The notes under the pieces: generated by a model
Seen by the model: the letters and a program-made list of their open reading frames with translations, nothing else
What the model was told of the DNA's origin: nothing
The model's database searches: none
Shown here: positions 9,021 to 20,623 of the stretch, piece after piece
Layout of the letters: every line of letters begins with the position of its first letter
Position numbering within the stretch: position 1 is the first letter of the stretch
Program-made: the position numbers and the translations under genes
Assembly (NCBI GenBank): GCA_037954665.1
Contig: JBBMOL010000047.1
Location: forward strand, 930,001-994,000
Length of the DNA stretch: 64,000 nt
Direction of reading: 5' to 3'
DNA from: Laguncularia racemosa
Lineage: Eukaryota > Streptophyta > Magnoliopsida > Myrtales > Combretaceae

Positions 9021-11633
9021 GGTCCTAATCATAATACTCCCCATCAACAATATCCTAATCATAATACCTCTTCTCAACAAGGTCAGTCTAAAATGGAAGA
9101 ACTCATGATAAGTTATATGCAGAAGACTGACACAATGTTGCAAAATCAACAAGCCACCATTAGGAATCTTGAAAATCAGCTTAGTCAAATGTCTCAACAG
9201 TTGAGTAATAGACCATTTGGGTCTTTACCTAGTAATACTGAGCAGAATCCTAAGGGTGTAAATGCTATTATGCTAAGAAGTGGTAAGGAATTGGTTGATA
9301 AGAAACTTGAGGAAGAGGAGGTTAACCTAGAGAAAGATAAAGGGAAACAAAAGGAAGAGGAACCAAAGCAAAATTCACCAAAAGTGCAAGCATATGTTCC
9401 TCCTATTCCTTTCCCAGGAAGGCTGAAGCAACAGCAATTGGATTCACAATTTGCTAAATTTTTAGAAGTCTTTAAAAAATTGCAAATTAACATTCCTTTT
9501 GCAGAGGCACTTCAACAGATGCCATCATATGCTAGGTTCATGAAGGATTTACTCACAAACAAGAGGAAGATTGAAGGGAATGAACCAGTGATGCTTACAG
9601 GGGAATGTTCTATGATCTTACAAAAGAATTTATCCAATTTTCCAAGAAAACAAAGAGATCAGGGAAGTTTTACTGTTCCTTGCACTATTGGTAATTTTCA
9701 TTTTGATAAAGTACTTATAGATTCTGGTGCAAGTATAAATTTAATGCCTCTGTCCATTTTCAGAAAACTAGGACTTGGAGAATGTAAGGAGACGCACGTC
9801 ACCTTACAACTTGCGGATAGAAGTGTCAAGTACCCAAATGGTATAGTGGAGAATGTCCTAGTAAAAGTGGACAAATTCATCTTTCCAGTTGACTTTATAG
9901 TCTTGGAAATGGAAGAAGATAGAGAGGTACCCATGATCTTAGGAAGACCATTCCTGGCAACAGGTAAGGCATTGATTGATGTGGAACAAGGTAAGCTTAC
10001 TTTAAGAGTTATGGATGAACAAGTCACGTTTAATGTGTATGAAGCTACAAAGGAATTTGATGACTGTAAATCCTGTTACACTATTGATAGTGTTGATGAG
10101 CTTTCCTTTGAGTTCATGGAAGAGAATATAGGTGTGGACACGATGGAGTCAGTCCTTAGGGATTTAGATAATTGGAGTGATGATGAGGATGAACCCCAAG
10201 AAGAACATACTGAACAAGTTTATGAATTCAAGACTCGACATTATGAGGAGTTGGGCACCACTGAGAAGAAACCGATGCCGTCATTGACACAACCCCCGGT
10301 GCTTGAACTTAAACCTTTGCCTGGTCATTTAAAGTATGCTTATCTTGGAACAAATGATACTTTGCCAATAATCATTTCTTCTTCTTCGACAGGTGATCAA
10401 GAGCAACAACTTTTGGATGTTCTAAGAGAACATAAGGAAGCTATCGGGTGGACCATTGCTGATATTAAGGGAATTAGCCCTTCAATTTGTACTCATAGGA
10501 TATTTCTTGAAGCTGAGTGTAAACCTACAGTACAACCACAAAGAAGACTTAACCCAACTCTTAAGGAAGTTGTAAAAAAAGAAGTACTTAAATTGTTAGA
10601 TGCAGGCATCATTTTTCCAATTTCTGATAGTAAATGGGTTAGTCCTGTCCAAGTTGTACCAAAAAAAGGTGGTATGACTGTAGTACAAAATGAGGCTAAT
10701 GAATTAATTCCCACTCGCACTGTAACTGGTTGGAGAGTCTGTATAGACTATAGAAAACTGAATGATGCTACCCGCAAAGATCATTTCCCCCTCCCTTTTA
10801 TAGATCAGATGTTAGAAAAACTTGCAGGGCATGATTATTACTGCTTTTTAGATGGTTATTTTGGTTACAATCAAATCCATATAGCACCCGAGGACCAGGA
10901 GAAAACCACCTTTACTTGTCCCTACGGCACATTTGCTTTTAGGAGAATGCCCTTTGGTCTTTGTAATGCACCCGCTACATTTCAAAGATGCATGATGTCC
11001 ATATTTTCTGACATGATAGAAAATTTCATTGAAATATTCATGGATGATTTTTCTGTTTTTGGGAAGTCATTCGAAACATGTCTAACAAATTTAGGATGTG
11101 TGCTTAAGAGATGCAAGGAAACTAATCTGCTTCTTAATTGGGAAAAATGCCATTTCATGGTAAGAGAGAGAATAGTCTTAGGGCACAAAGTATCTAAGCA
11201 GGGAATTGAGGTTGATAGGGCAAAAGTAGAGGTGATAGAGAAGCTACCACCACCTACTACAGTGAAAGGAATCAGAAGCTTCTTGGGACATGCTGGCTTC
11301 TATAGGAGATTTATCAGGGACTTCTCTAAAATCTCAAGACCTCTTTGTAATTTACTAGAAAAAGATTATGCCTTTATTTTTTATGATAATTGTTTGCAGG
11401 CATTTAATCTATTGAAGGAGAAGCTCACTACTGCACCAGTGATTGTTGCACCTGATTGGGAGCTTCCCTTCGAGTTGATGTGCGATGTCAGCGACTATGC
11501 TGTTGGAGCGGTACTTGGGCAAAGAAAAGATAAGTCATTTCATGTAATATACTATGCGAGTAGAACCTTAAATGAGGCCCAAAGGAATTATGCCACAACT
11601 GAAAAAGAACTTTTGGCAGTTATATTTGCATGA
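9021..11633 (+). CDS. Protease, reverse transcriptase and RNase H (N-part) of C1
   Basis: It is in the same frame as gag; the first methionine is at 9093. From 9093: a Q/E/K-rich linker (residues 1-125), PPIPFPGRLK, then an aspartic protease with IDSGASINLMP (about 209-219) and ILGRPFLATG (288-297). Reverse transcriptase follows, with RVCIDYRKLNDATRKDHFPLP (near 550-570), PFGLCNAPATFQ (615-626) and the catalytic FMDDFSVFG near 649-657. RNase H begins near 785 (LMCDVSDYAVGAVLG) and reaches ATTEKELLAVIFA before TGA at 11631-11633. Downstream sequence GKFRPYLIGSK continues in the same frame, so the TGA is a nonsense mutation inside RNase H. Otherwise the frame looks intact and the motifs functional. 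Confidence 0.88.
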   Translation, partial: GPNHNTPHQQYPNHNTSSQQGQSKMEELMISYMQKTDTMLQNQQATIRNLENQLSQMSQQLSNRPFGSLPSNTEQNPKGVNAIMLRSGKELVDKKLEEEEVNLEKDKGKQKEEEPKQNSPKVQAYVPPIPFPGRLKQQQLDSQFAKFLEVFKKLQINIPFAEALQQMPSYARFMKDLLTNKRKIEGNEPVMLTGECSMILQKNLSNFPRKQRDQGSFTVPCTIGNFHFDKVLIDSGASINLMPLSIFRKLGLGECKETHVTLQLADRSVKYPNGIVENVLVKVDKFIFPVDFIVLEMEEDREVPMILGRPFLATGKALIDVEQGKLTLRVMDEQVTFNVYEATKEFDDCKSCYTIDSVDELSFEFMEENIGVDTMESVLRDLDNWSDDEDEPQEEHTEQVYEFKTRHYEELGTTEKKPMPSLTQPPVLELKPLPGHLKYAYLGTNDTLPIIISSSSTGDQEQQLLDVLREHKEAIGWTIADIKGISPSICTHRIFLEAECKPTVQPQRRLNPTLKEVVKKEVLKLLDAGIIFPISDSKWVSPVQVVPKKGGMTVVQNEANELIPTRTVTGWRVCIDYRKLNDATRKDHFPLPFIDQMLEKLAGHDYYCFLDGYFGYNQIHIAPEDQEKTTFTCPYGTFAFRRMPFGLCNAPATFQRCMMSIFSDMIENFIEIFMDDFSVFGKSFETCLTNLGCVLKRCKETNLLLNWEKCHFMVRERIVLGHKVSKQGIEVDRAKVEVIEKLPPPTTVKGIRSFLGHAGFYRRFIRDFSKISRPLCNLLEKDYAFIFYDNCLQAFNLLKEKLTTAPVIVAPDWELPFELMCDVSDYAVGAVLGQRKDKSFHVIYYASRTLNEAQRNYATTEKELLAVIFA

Positions 11634-13199
11634 GGTAAATTCCGGCCTTACCTAATAGGTTCTAAAATCATAGTATATACTGACCATGCTGCCATTAAGT
11701 ATTTATTTGCTAAAGCTGATGCTAAACCTAGGTTAATTCGATGGATTCTACTACTGCAAGAATTTAACCTGGAAATTAAAGATAAGAAGGGAACTGAAAA
11801 TGTGGTGGCTGATCATTTATCCCGTCTGGAATCTAATTTTTTTTATTCACCTATTAATGAAAAGTTCCCTGATGAACAATTGCATGTAGTAGAAGTTCAA
11901 GGATTACCTTGGTATGCTGATATCGTTAATTATTTGGTTAGCAAAATCACTCCATATGGTTTATCCTACCAACAGAAAAAGAAATTTTTACATGATGTGA
12001 AGTTTTATTTTTGGGATGAACCATATCTCTTTAAAAATTGTGCTGACCAAATAATTAGACGATGCGTACCTAAAAGTGAACAGCTTAGCATTATACAGCA
12101 TTGTCATTCTAGAGAGGTAGGAGGTCACTTTGGTATGGAAAAAACGGCAGCAAAAATTTTATCTTGTGGATTTTATTGGCCCAGTTTGTTTCATGATTGC
12201 AGGAACTTCATTATGACTTGTACTCAATGCCAAAGGACTGGCAATATTTCAAGAAGACATGAATTACCACAAAATAATATACTTGTAATTGAACTTTTTG
12301 ACGTTTGGGGAATCGACTTTATGGGTCCTTTTCCCTCATCTTTTTCAAACAAATATATTCTTTTAGCTGCTGATTATGTTTCGAAATGGGTAGAGGCAAT
12401 TGCTCTACAAACTAATGACAGCAGGGTTGTCATTAAATTTTTGAAAAAGAATATATTTTCAAGATTTGGGGTACCTAGAGCTATAATAAGTGATGGGGGA
12501 ACACATTTTTGTAACAGGCAATTTGAGAAATTATTATTAAAATATGGAGTTACTCACAAAATTGCCACCCCTTATCATCCACAAACGTGTGGACAGGTTG
12601 AGGTATCCAATAGGGAAATTAAGCGAATCTTAGAGAAAACTGTCAATGCATCCCGAAAGGATTGGTCTTTAAAACTTGATGATACATTGTGGGCTTATAG
12701 AACAGCTTTTAAAACACCTATTGGAATGTCCCCCTACAAGATTGTTTTTGGTAAATCATGTCACCTACTCGTAGAGCTTGAGCACAAGGCATACTGGGCC
12801 ATAAAATACCTTAACTTTGAGTTGCAAGCTGCAGGTGAAAAGAGGTTGCTCCAATTGAATCAAATGGCCGAGATGAGAGAGGAAGCATATGAAAATGCGA
12901 GAATTTACAAGGAGAGAGCAAAGCGATGGCATGATAAGAACATCTTACAGCGAGAGTTCTTGCCTGGTCAAAGAGTCTTATTGTACAACTCTCGATTGAA
13001 GCTATTCCCAGGTAAGTTGAAATCACGATGGTCTGGACCATTTGAAATTGTTAATGTGTTTCCTTATGGTGCAGTTGAGTTGAAGGCAGAAGACAACCGT
13101 ACTTTTAAGGTAAACGGTTATCTTCTCAAACATTACTATGAAGGGGAACATGTTGATAGAAATGCCACAACTGTGGATTTAGGAGATTCAAGAACTTGA
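11634..13199 (+). CDS. RNase H end and integrase of C1
   Basis: It continues in frame after the TGA; first methionine at 11802 (465 residues from there). RNase H ends with YTDHAAIKYL before 11802 and VADHLSRLES after. Integrase from residue 100: an HHCC zinc-binding domain (H104-type histidines in HCHSREVGGHFG, CTQC near 140-143), a catalytic core with D172 (GIDFMGPFP), D231 (IISDGGTHF) and E267 (CGQVEVSN), giving a D35E spacing, then the GPY/F-type module GKLKSRWSGPFEI. No chromodomain is seen, as expected for Athila. It stops at TGA 13197-13199. Confidence 0.88.
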   Translation, partial: GKFRPYLIGSKIIVYTDHAAIKYLFAKADAKPRLIRWILLLQEFNLEIKDKKGTENVVADHLSRLESNFFYSPINEKFPDEQLHVVEVQGLPWYADIVNYLVSKITPYGLSYQQKKKFLHDVKFYFWDEPYLFKNCADQIIRRCVPKSEQLSIIQHCHSREVGGHFGMEKTAAKILSCGFYWPSLFHDCRNFIMTCTQCQRTGNISRRHELPQNNILVIELFDVWGIDFMGPFPSSFSNKYILLAADYVSKWVEAIALQTNDSRVVIKFLKKNIFSRFGVPRAIISDGGTHFCNRQFEKLLLKYGVTHKIATPYHPQTCGQVEVSNREIKRILEKTVNASRKDWSLKLDDTLWAYRTAFKTPIGMSPYKIVFGKSCHLLVELEHKAYWAIKYLNFELQAAGEKRLLQLNQMAEMREEAYENARIYKERAKRWHDKNILQREFLPGQRVLLYNSRLKLFPGKLKSRWSGPFEIVNVFPYGAVELKAEDNRTFKVNGYLLKHYYEGEHVDRNATTVDLGDSRT

Positions 13200-13208
13200 A
13201 CTGGAAAA

Positions 13209-13256
13209 GTCGGGCTAGCGACTATAAACTAAGCGCTTCATGGGAGGCAGCTCATG
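13209..13256 (+). promoter_or_regulatory. Conserved paired hairpins just after C1 pol
   Basis: Stem one: GTCG (13209-13212) and CGAC (13219-13222) around GGCTAG. Stem two: CATGGG (13239-13244) and CTCATG (13251-13256) around AGGCAG, with one G-U pair. Between them lies AAGCGCTT. The C2 element has the same arrangement at 29393-29442 although its pol was deleted. The position before the ORF3 region suggests a role in RNA processing or translation, which is inference. Confidence 0.65.
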
Positions 13257-13483
13257 CTCAATAAGTATATACACTAGTGTTTTAATTTCGTTACAAAAAA
13301 AAAAAAAAGAAGAAGAAATTAATTCAAGGCTGGATAAGAGCCGCCGGTGCATTCAAGACACTCCAAGGATGACAGACATTTTGGGAGGAATTTTCTTCTT
13401 GATGAACAATTTTACACCAGGGAAGTACCAGTATTTCAATTTCTGCATTGACATTCTTTTCCTTAATTTTGTGATATATTAGG

Positions 13484-13516
13484 AACAATGAGGACATTGT
13501 CCAATTTAAGTGTGGG
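13484..13516 (+). promoter_or_regulatory. Hairpin plus internal polypurine-like block in C1
   Basis: A hairpin ACAATG-AGGA-CATTGT is followed by TTTAAGTGTGGGGAAGGG. The purine block copies the terminal tract (AAGTGTGGGGATGT at 14471) about 960 bp upstream of it. C2 has the same pair at about 32380-32417. Confidence 0.6.
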
Positions 13517-14470
13517 GAAGGGATTATAAATGTAGAAGTATAATGATTGCACACATCATGAGCTTACAAATCCCATGCTTTATTTATGTCCTTAAATTGA
13601 AATCCTGAAATTGACTTAGATTGGTGCCCTACTCGCCAACTATTGTGACTAGTTTACATAGTTAAAATTTAATAGTAAAATCTCTAGAGAACGGGGTTTA
13701 CCCTATGTTTAGCCTTTGAACTTGAGATTGAGTCCTTAAGTTGAAAAAAACAAGCAAGTTTACTTCAAGGAAAAATTGGTTGGGATAAATTCTCTTGAAA
13801 TTTCTTTGAGAATACCTTAACACCTAGTGAAAGAGGTAAATGAAATATTTTACTTAGTGATCCCTTAAATAAATAATAAAAAAAAAGAGCCTTTACTCCA
13901 ATAACTCAGGAAAGTGAGTTAAGAGTATCCAATCTTAAATGTTAGTGTGAGGAAGAGTTCGTAGGGGTCCCTTTAAAACCTGGTCACTTAGGCGATGAGC
14001 CCAGGATGTGCCGACTCAATGAACTCACAATAACGAGAAGGGCGGAAAGGCAAAAATTTAGTACCTTAATGAAAACCAGGTTGACATGGGCGAGCTTTGG
14101 TCCCTCAGAAGAGTGAAGTCTCACTCTGCTGTCAATTAAGGCAAAAAAAAAGAGGAGAAATTCTAGGAAAAAAATGGATACCATATGCTTTCACTCCTTG
14201 TTATCTTGTTTAGAGAAGTAAAATTGAGGGAGATGATACTTGCTAATAACCAATGAAGTTTAAATGAATGTTTTTCCTTATGGACTAAGTATTGTTTTCT
14301 ATTGTTAAACACTGGGATTAAAAATCTGTTGTATTTAGATTAACTACTAAATTTCAACTAGATATATTAGTTACAAATTTCAGTATGGTCAGAACAATGG
14401 GCACCAGAAGTTCAATGATGGATTTCTCTTGTTTAAATCAATTATTTTGCTTGAGGACAAGCAAAAGTTC

Positions 14471-14484
14471 AAGTGTGGGGATGT
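14471..14484 (+). promoter_or_regulatory. Polypurine tract of C1
   Basis: AAGTGTGGGGATGT lies directly before the 3' LTR start TGATAAG at 14485 and would prime plus-strand synthesis. The T bases near the LTR are unusual for a strict tract but fit Athila-like elements here (AAGTGTGGGGAAATT in C2). Confidence 0.7.
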
Positions 14485-16107
14485 TGATAAGATCACATTA
14501 TACTTATATTTTCTTTTGGACTTATATTAAATTTATTTCAATATTATAAGAAAATATAAAGAAATGATACTTAATGGTGTTTATTGTGAAAATACACGTT
14601 TTGAGGACCCAAAAGTAAATTACAATTTAATTGGAGGAGTTTTTCACAAAATTGAAGAAGCGAGCGGAGGATTGCAATAAAGGCCGCCGGCCTTGGGCCG
14701 GCCTACATTCAAGGCCGCCGGCTTTGAGCCGGCCCATATTAAACCGGCCTTAAAAAGCATTAAAGCCGCCGACCTTAAAGCCGGCCTTGAACCGGCCTTC
14801 ATTACTCCCCGGATATCCATTGCGAAAATCTCTCCAAAATCATATCTTATTTAATTTGCTGACTCAAATCCTCATCAGATCAACCTTATCCCCCTCCTCT
14901 TTGGATCTATAAATAGGCCCCTTGTGTGAACCTTGGGAGCATCCCCTTTTGTTTAGCATCCCCTTTTGTTTAGAATCCCCTTTTGTTTAGCATCCCCTTT
15001 TGTTTAGAATCCCCTTTTGTTTAGAATCCCCTTTTGTTTGAGAATCCTTTTGTTTTGATTCTTTGTTTAGCATCCTTTGTCTTTCTTTGAAATCATTACA
15101 ATTCCCTTACGAACTTTAGGATTTTATGTTTTCTTTAACTCCTTTACATTTCATGTTATTCTAAATTTTAGTTTGAAGAAAGAAAGTTATTTTGCTGAAG
15201 TTCTTGTAGATTATTGCTATTGTTTCAATTACTTTATTTTCTTTTATGCCATTTATTAGTTTATTCTTGTTGTTCAATATGAATTCCATTGTACCTATTT
15301 ATTTCAATTGTTTTTATGCAATTCATACTATAATGTTTTAAATCATCCTTGTGGGAAATATGATGAAGCCATAATTCAAACTAAAATGATCATTGTATTC
15401 ATGTTATAGGAAATGTAGATATGCGGAATTTTCATATAAGAAGTCCTGCTATGAATTGTATTTTGTAATTGAAATCAATGCATAGAAATGTAAATGACTC
15501 GAAAGAGAAATTTAGGTTTTATCAGGAATTCCTAAGTAAGATTTAATAATTCATGTGGAAGCAGCGTTATTGAATTTTATTAGAAATTGACCTAAGTGTT
15601 TCATGCAATATTTTTATTAAATTTTTCACTAAGGGATTAGGAGAAATTATTTTAAAGATATTAGGCAATCATATAATTGGGAAATTTATGATTATGAATT
15701 AGAATCCTCATTTGATTTGAATTAGCGGGAGCTATTAAATTAAATTGAGGTAACATTACTTTAACACTTAATAAAGGATTAAGGTTTTGTTAATTTCTTG
15801 TGAAAATCCATATAGCTATGAGTTATTATAACATGAAGGCAATATGATTAGTAGAATTAGGGTGGATTCTATTTCCCATCATCAATTCATCATTTTTCAA
15901 ACACAATTCTCTTTTTAAGCATTTAGTATAATTCATTCAATTCTCATCAAATATCATTGCCTAAATAATAGTAGAAATTGATAAAGGTCTATTACTTAAT
16001 CAATCTTCGTGGTTCTACACTCTTCTCTCACTATATTACTTGATCTGATCTGGTACACTTGCCGGTATTTATTCACGCTCATTTTATATCTCTTTTTGCG
16101 TGGATCA
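14485..16107 (+). repeat. 3' LTR of C1
   Basis: 1,623 bp, the same ends as the 5' LTR. Differences from it include scattered transitions, an 11-bp shorter GCCGGCC array and three more 17-bp units at 14939-15075. It is followed by the TSD CCTAT. Confidence 0.92.
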
Positions 16108-16112
16108 CCTAT
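16108..16112 (+). repeat. Right target-site duplication of C1 (CCTAT)
   Basis: Identical to 6175-6179. Confidence 0.9.
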
Positions 16113-19100
16113 GGAGAAGCCTCTTTAAGTACATAAGCCTCTCTAAGAAAAGTTGAGAGCAGACAAGCCAATCCAATGATCCCTACTTTGAGCCAACCAT
16201 GCTATATCTTCCTATGTCATTCTAAGTTTATAGATTTGAACTTCTTAAACCCTATCACTTAGCTTAAAAAGTCAAACCGAATTCAGCAACAAGCTTAAAG
16301 CCCCCTCTACACTCTCCACCTCCCACCTCACCATCTAAGATTTGTTCACACAATGGTCTTCACTAAAGATCTTCACTAATGAATTAGAAAATTATTTCTT
16401 TTTATAGTGAAAATCTTAAAAATTATTTCAAATTTAAGATATGTTTAGGTGAGATCAGATTTAGTGCTATGATTGTGGTAATGATCCTAAGCTTCAATTC
16501 CTAAGATCATGATGGTTGCTAATACTGTAATGAAGGTTAGATAGCCCTTTTATTTGGACTTTAATAAAACAACTTGCTTGTTGTGATTATGGTATGGATA
16601 CCTAAGTTTCATATTTGATATTCTTTTACTTCACTTTAATGGGTCTGAAGAATTTTTTGTTTCTTATAATGAGAAAGTTTTTCTTTTTAAGATTTTCATT
16701 TGATAGAAGAGATTCTCTTCATGGTAGCCACTTTTTTTGCTTCTAAACAAGAGTGGATGTAGGTTTAAATAGAGACTAGAGGTTAAAGATAAGGATTATT
16801 GTATTTTAGTATTATTTTAACAAAAGTATATTGAGGAAAATTTTGTTATATTTATAACATGTAATAAGAAAACTTTTTTTTTCACATGTGACAAATGACT
16901 TGACTCTTTAAAAAAAATTAGGAAAAAAAAATTGAGATGTCTATTAGTGATTGGTTTATAGCGAGTGAATGAAATAATGGCCATTAATAGATATTTATAA
17001 GTAACTTTAGCAAGCAAAGTTTCAATTGGATATGTAATTTAACAAATTGAAAGTTCATGTGTAAAATTGAAAAAATGGTCAAAATTCAAATAGTGAACAT
17101 GACAATGTCCCATATAATTTAACAAGCTTGTCCTTAAGCTAATTCCTATAATAGTAGAAAACAACACAAGTATAAGCTACCTCAAAAGTAAGCATCCATG
17201 AAAATCATTTCTACCAATCAAAATCAAGCTTCAACCCAACTAATAGACAAGAACAAAAAAAAGAGTTAAATATTAATAAGAAAACAATAAAGTGAACCAT
17301 AAAAAAAGCAAGAAGATGAATGCTTAATATAATATTGCACTATCAACTTAAAACGTATAGAACAATATATCAATGAAAGAAATAACTATTCCACAAACTA
17401 AACTAATCTATTCCATGAAGAAATCAAAGAAAAATGATAGAAATAAAATTAGATCAGAATTCTTAATTATCACTAGGTCGATAATCCCTAAAATAGGCAC
17501 CAAAAACTCAATTTATTTTTCTACCAAGCACACTTAGGTCAACTACAACAGTTAATGATAAAGTTGTTTTCACTTTAAGAATTAAAAATCAATCCGCCAG
17601 AAGATTCATTAATGTCTATTGAGCAATTTCTTGATCACTTTTTCCCTTTTCATTTTTTTTAGGAAAAAATACAAAAGAATGATTTTAATCTTTTTAAATG
17701 ACAACTAATCTAACCATCAAATTATAAGTAATATAAGTAATTTTAATTAATTGGGGCTTACAACTTCATGGAATCTATAAGGACCCCCAACTTGCTTAAG
17801 CAAATTTAGAATCAATTACTTTAAGCCTTGATCACAAGTAATAATTGAAGTAACCCTAAATGATACTTGCACATCCTAAACATAAATTATCGACTAAAAA
17901 TTAACCAATAACTAAACTAAGGAAGGGATTAACAACCTAATTAGGGCAATGAGACCAGGTCCAATAAGATATGTGCCATCCAAAGTTGATTCTAATGTAA
18001 AGGAATCAAAAAGCCCAATTGGTAGTAAAACCTGAAACACCTAATTAATATAAACTAAAAATTGAAAAAAAATTGACAAGAACCTCTCTATATTGAAGAA
18101 AATGGTCAAAAGACTAAATTGCCCCCTAAAAGTAAAAATTTGTAGTAAAAGTAAAAATTTATAGTAAAAGGTAGAATATTAAATAGTAAATCTTAAATAA
18201 TGATAGGTAAATGGTAAAAATGCAAAGTCATGACATTAATAAGGACTTATGCTTCATCCATATGAGACATAAAAATGACAATGTCTACCCTTAATCACGA
18301 CAATCAATAGTAGAAAATAAAATAATAAGTTAAATTGAAAAAGAAAAAGAGAAAATACCTTATAAAACACCCATAAATGCAAAAAAAAAAAAAAATGAAT
18401 AGCCAACTCACTCTTTAGATGTCAACTAGCATGGGAATACATTGAATATATATATATATATATATTATAAAAAGAAGCTAGGAAAGTGGGGAAAATTTGG
18501 GGCTTTCATTGATTACAAGGGTGAAAATTTAGGGCTTTCCCCTTCTCTTGAGGTGGGCTAAAGTCATTTTCACAATACTCATTATATTCAAAGTTGTCAT
18601 CCTTTAACGATATAAATAGCCTTTCTCCTATGTACCAACAATTATATAAAACCACTTTTCTACTCCTTAAATGTTACATAAAGTAACCTTTTTATTACTG
18701 TTTTGAGAAAAACAATTAGATTCAAAGTAAATACTTCAAGTATTGGAATTCCTAGAAACCCAAAACTACCACATTATGATTTTTCGAAACTTCTCAAGTG
18801 AAATACATCCTTTCTTAACATACTCCCTTACCGCATTTGTCATTTAACTATTCTAGATCCCCATAAACTAATCTTTTACTATGAAATGCAAAAAGCTTCA
18901 TTTAGAAAATAAAGTAAAAACCATTCTCAAACTATGAAAAGTTAATGCCATACTATAACTAATTAATAAAACAAAATACAACACCAATAACACTTGCTTA
19001 ATTTTAATAGTTTAGGATATCTACATTCTCTAAAGCACAATTACCAGGCATACACCACATCAAGTAAGTTGTCCTACCTTGCAATAGTTTTTGCGTTAAC

Positions 19101-20623
19101 AAAGGGTTGTTAGTCATTATACTTGTTTATGCTTCTAATGTAGTCTCTATGTGCACATGTAGCGAGTGTGATTGCTTGGTTTGTGGTAGTTAAGTCTACT
19201 TACTTTGGTGTATTTAAATGTTGATTTGGTAATCCATATTAAGTTATAGCTTAGATGTTATATTATTTGGAAGCCCTTTAATATGCATTACATCCCACTG
19301 CGTTATTGAATTTCACTCACCAAATACCAGCCATAAGTGAGGAATGTAGTTGTTGTCCTTTAAATCCCCACAAGACTAAGTGACACGAGAGGAGGTTATT
19401 ATATAGATTAAAAGCTATCAGGTTAGATAATCTTAATGGGTTTTGGTCGGACCCTTGAGTGCATCCATTGCAAAAGTTTAGGTTTGGTGAGACAATGTTA
19501 ATTGTTGCTAAACTTCTCAAAACCTACATTAAAGTGGAGTTGATTTCTCTAGTCCTATGACAAGCGATCAACATCGTGTAGATGTATTAAAAAGAAACTT
19601 TTTAGATCCTTGAGAGTGGGGTTAGGTAGAATTTACATCGATAAAATTATTAGACCTTAAAGCAATACTAACTTTAAAAGATTTTGTGAAAGATATTGAC
19701 AATACTTAATGGAGGATTAGTAGAACCACAAGTGGATTGGTGAGGTATCCCCTATTGACTAACATGTTAGACTCCAACAACTAAGCTACATGTTAGCTAA
19801 CTTCTAGTTTTACTATACTATAGAGGAAATTGTAGAGACCTATTAAACTAAACTTCCTTAAAAATGGTGTCTACTCTAGAATTTAATGACAGTAGATTTA
19901 GGTGATATGTATGACTATTACAGTTTAATACTAACCTTCGAACATTACTACATGTAGGATAATGATATTGAGCCCATGGTGAATCCTCTTATCTATTTCA
20001 TAGCCCAGTTAGACTTAAATGTGCAATACTCCAACAACAAAACAAACATATTGGATTATAAAAGAATGGTGGTAAGAGCCGTTCCTAAAGGGGTAATTGA
20101 CTAGTACCTTACAAGAAGTTTACTAGGTGTGACTATATCTCCTATTATCTAAGACTTGAATTAAAGGGACTAAATAATGATAGCTTTGAGAATGTTGGTG
20201 AGGAAGAAAATACTAAGAGAAGGATTTCCTTTAGCAGGATCCCCATTGCAAGTATTGCTACCCAATGCAAGTGTTTAGAACCCACAAAATAACATCGAAT
20301 TAGCTCCCCCATCTGAAACTTTCAGCTACAACTCCATCCCTATCAAGCATACTCTAGAAATAAAGCCTAAACACCTAAATGATGAAATTGTGAATAATCT
20401 CCTAGGCTAAGGAGTATATATATGAACAATGGGATTATACTTAGATACGTTTGTCTCCAACTAAACCTAGGAACTATAATTCTAGTAAAAGTAACTCCTA
20501 AGAGAGTACTTGTAAAGATTTTGTTTGTCAAGTTCCTATTATGAATAAATGAAACAAACTTTTTATGTACTCTCTAAGTTTAAGTATTTAAGTTATTCTT
20601 TACTTTGCAAAAATAAAGGAAAA
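16113..20623. other. AT-rich region without recognisable genes
   Basis: About 4.5 kb, the continuation of the C1 target DNA and then sequence I cannot classify. It includes poly-A and poly-T runs, a GTAGTAAAAGTAAAAATT-type short repeat near 18128-18170 and a TA microsatellite (18446-18467). No long frame, LTR ends or RNA gene signatures are seen. The last part (19000-20623) may be the leader or LTR of element D, but I find no PBS. Confidence 0.5.
18446..18467. repeat. (TA)n microsatellite
   Basis: Alternating TA, about 11 units, in AT-rich intergenic DNA. Confidence 0.85.

Larger units (their letters stand above)
13200..14484 (+). other. 3' non-coding region of C1
   Basis: 1.28 kb between pol and the 3' LTR. 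It holds a pair of hairpins (13209-13256), a hairpin plus polypurine-like block (13484-13516) and a block near 13955-14060 resembling the repeats at 32854 and 33137 in C2 (GGCGATGAGCCCAGG against GGTGATGAACTCGGG). No env-like ORF is found; an 80-codon frame at 13240 has no recognisable feature. Confidence 0.7.
6180..16107 (+). mobile_element. Complete Athila-like LTR retrotransposon C1
   Basis: A 9,928-bp element with LTRs at 6180-7762 and 14485-16107, a tRNA-Asp type PBS, gag-PR-RT-RH-IN in a single frame from 7911 to 13199, a 1.3-kb non-coding 3' region, a polypurine tract and perfect 5-bp TSDs. Athila affinity rests on the tRNA-Asp PBS, the gag block YSNTYNPGWRN, the RT motif FMDDFSVFG and the protease. 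By eye the LTRs differ at about 16-18 positions plus indels, near 1%, so it is young. Two in-frame stops (9018, 11631) are the only coding breaks. There is no env-like ORF after pol, unlike C2. Confidence 0.93.

Noticed and set aside
13240..13482. Env-like ORF after C1 pol
   Set aside because: 80 codons, low complexity (KKKKEEE), no similarity to ORF3 of C2, and it overlaps a conserved hairpin region.
16817..17017. Minus-strand small ORF in the AT-rich region
   Set aside because: Low-complexity AT-rich sequence without support; the length is expected by chance.
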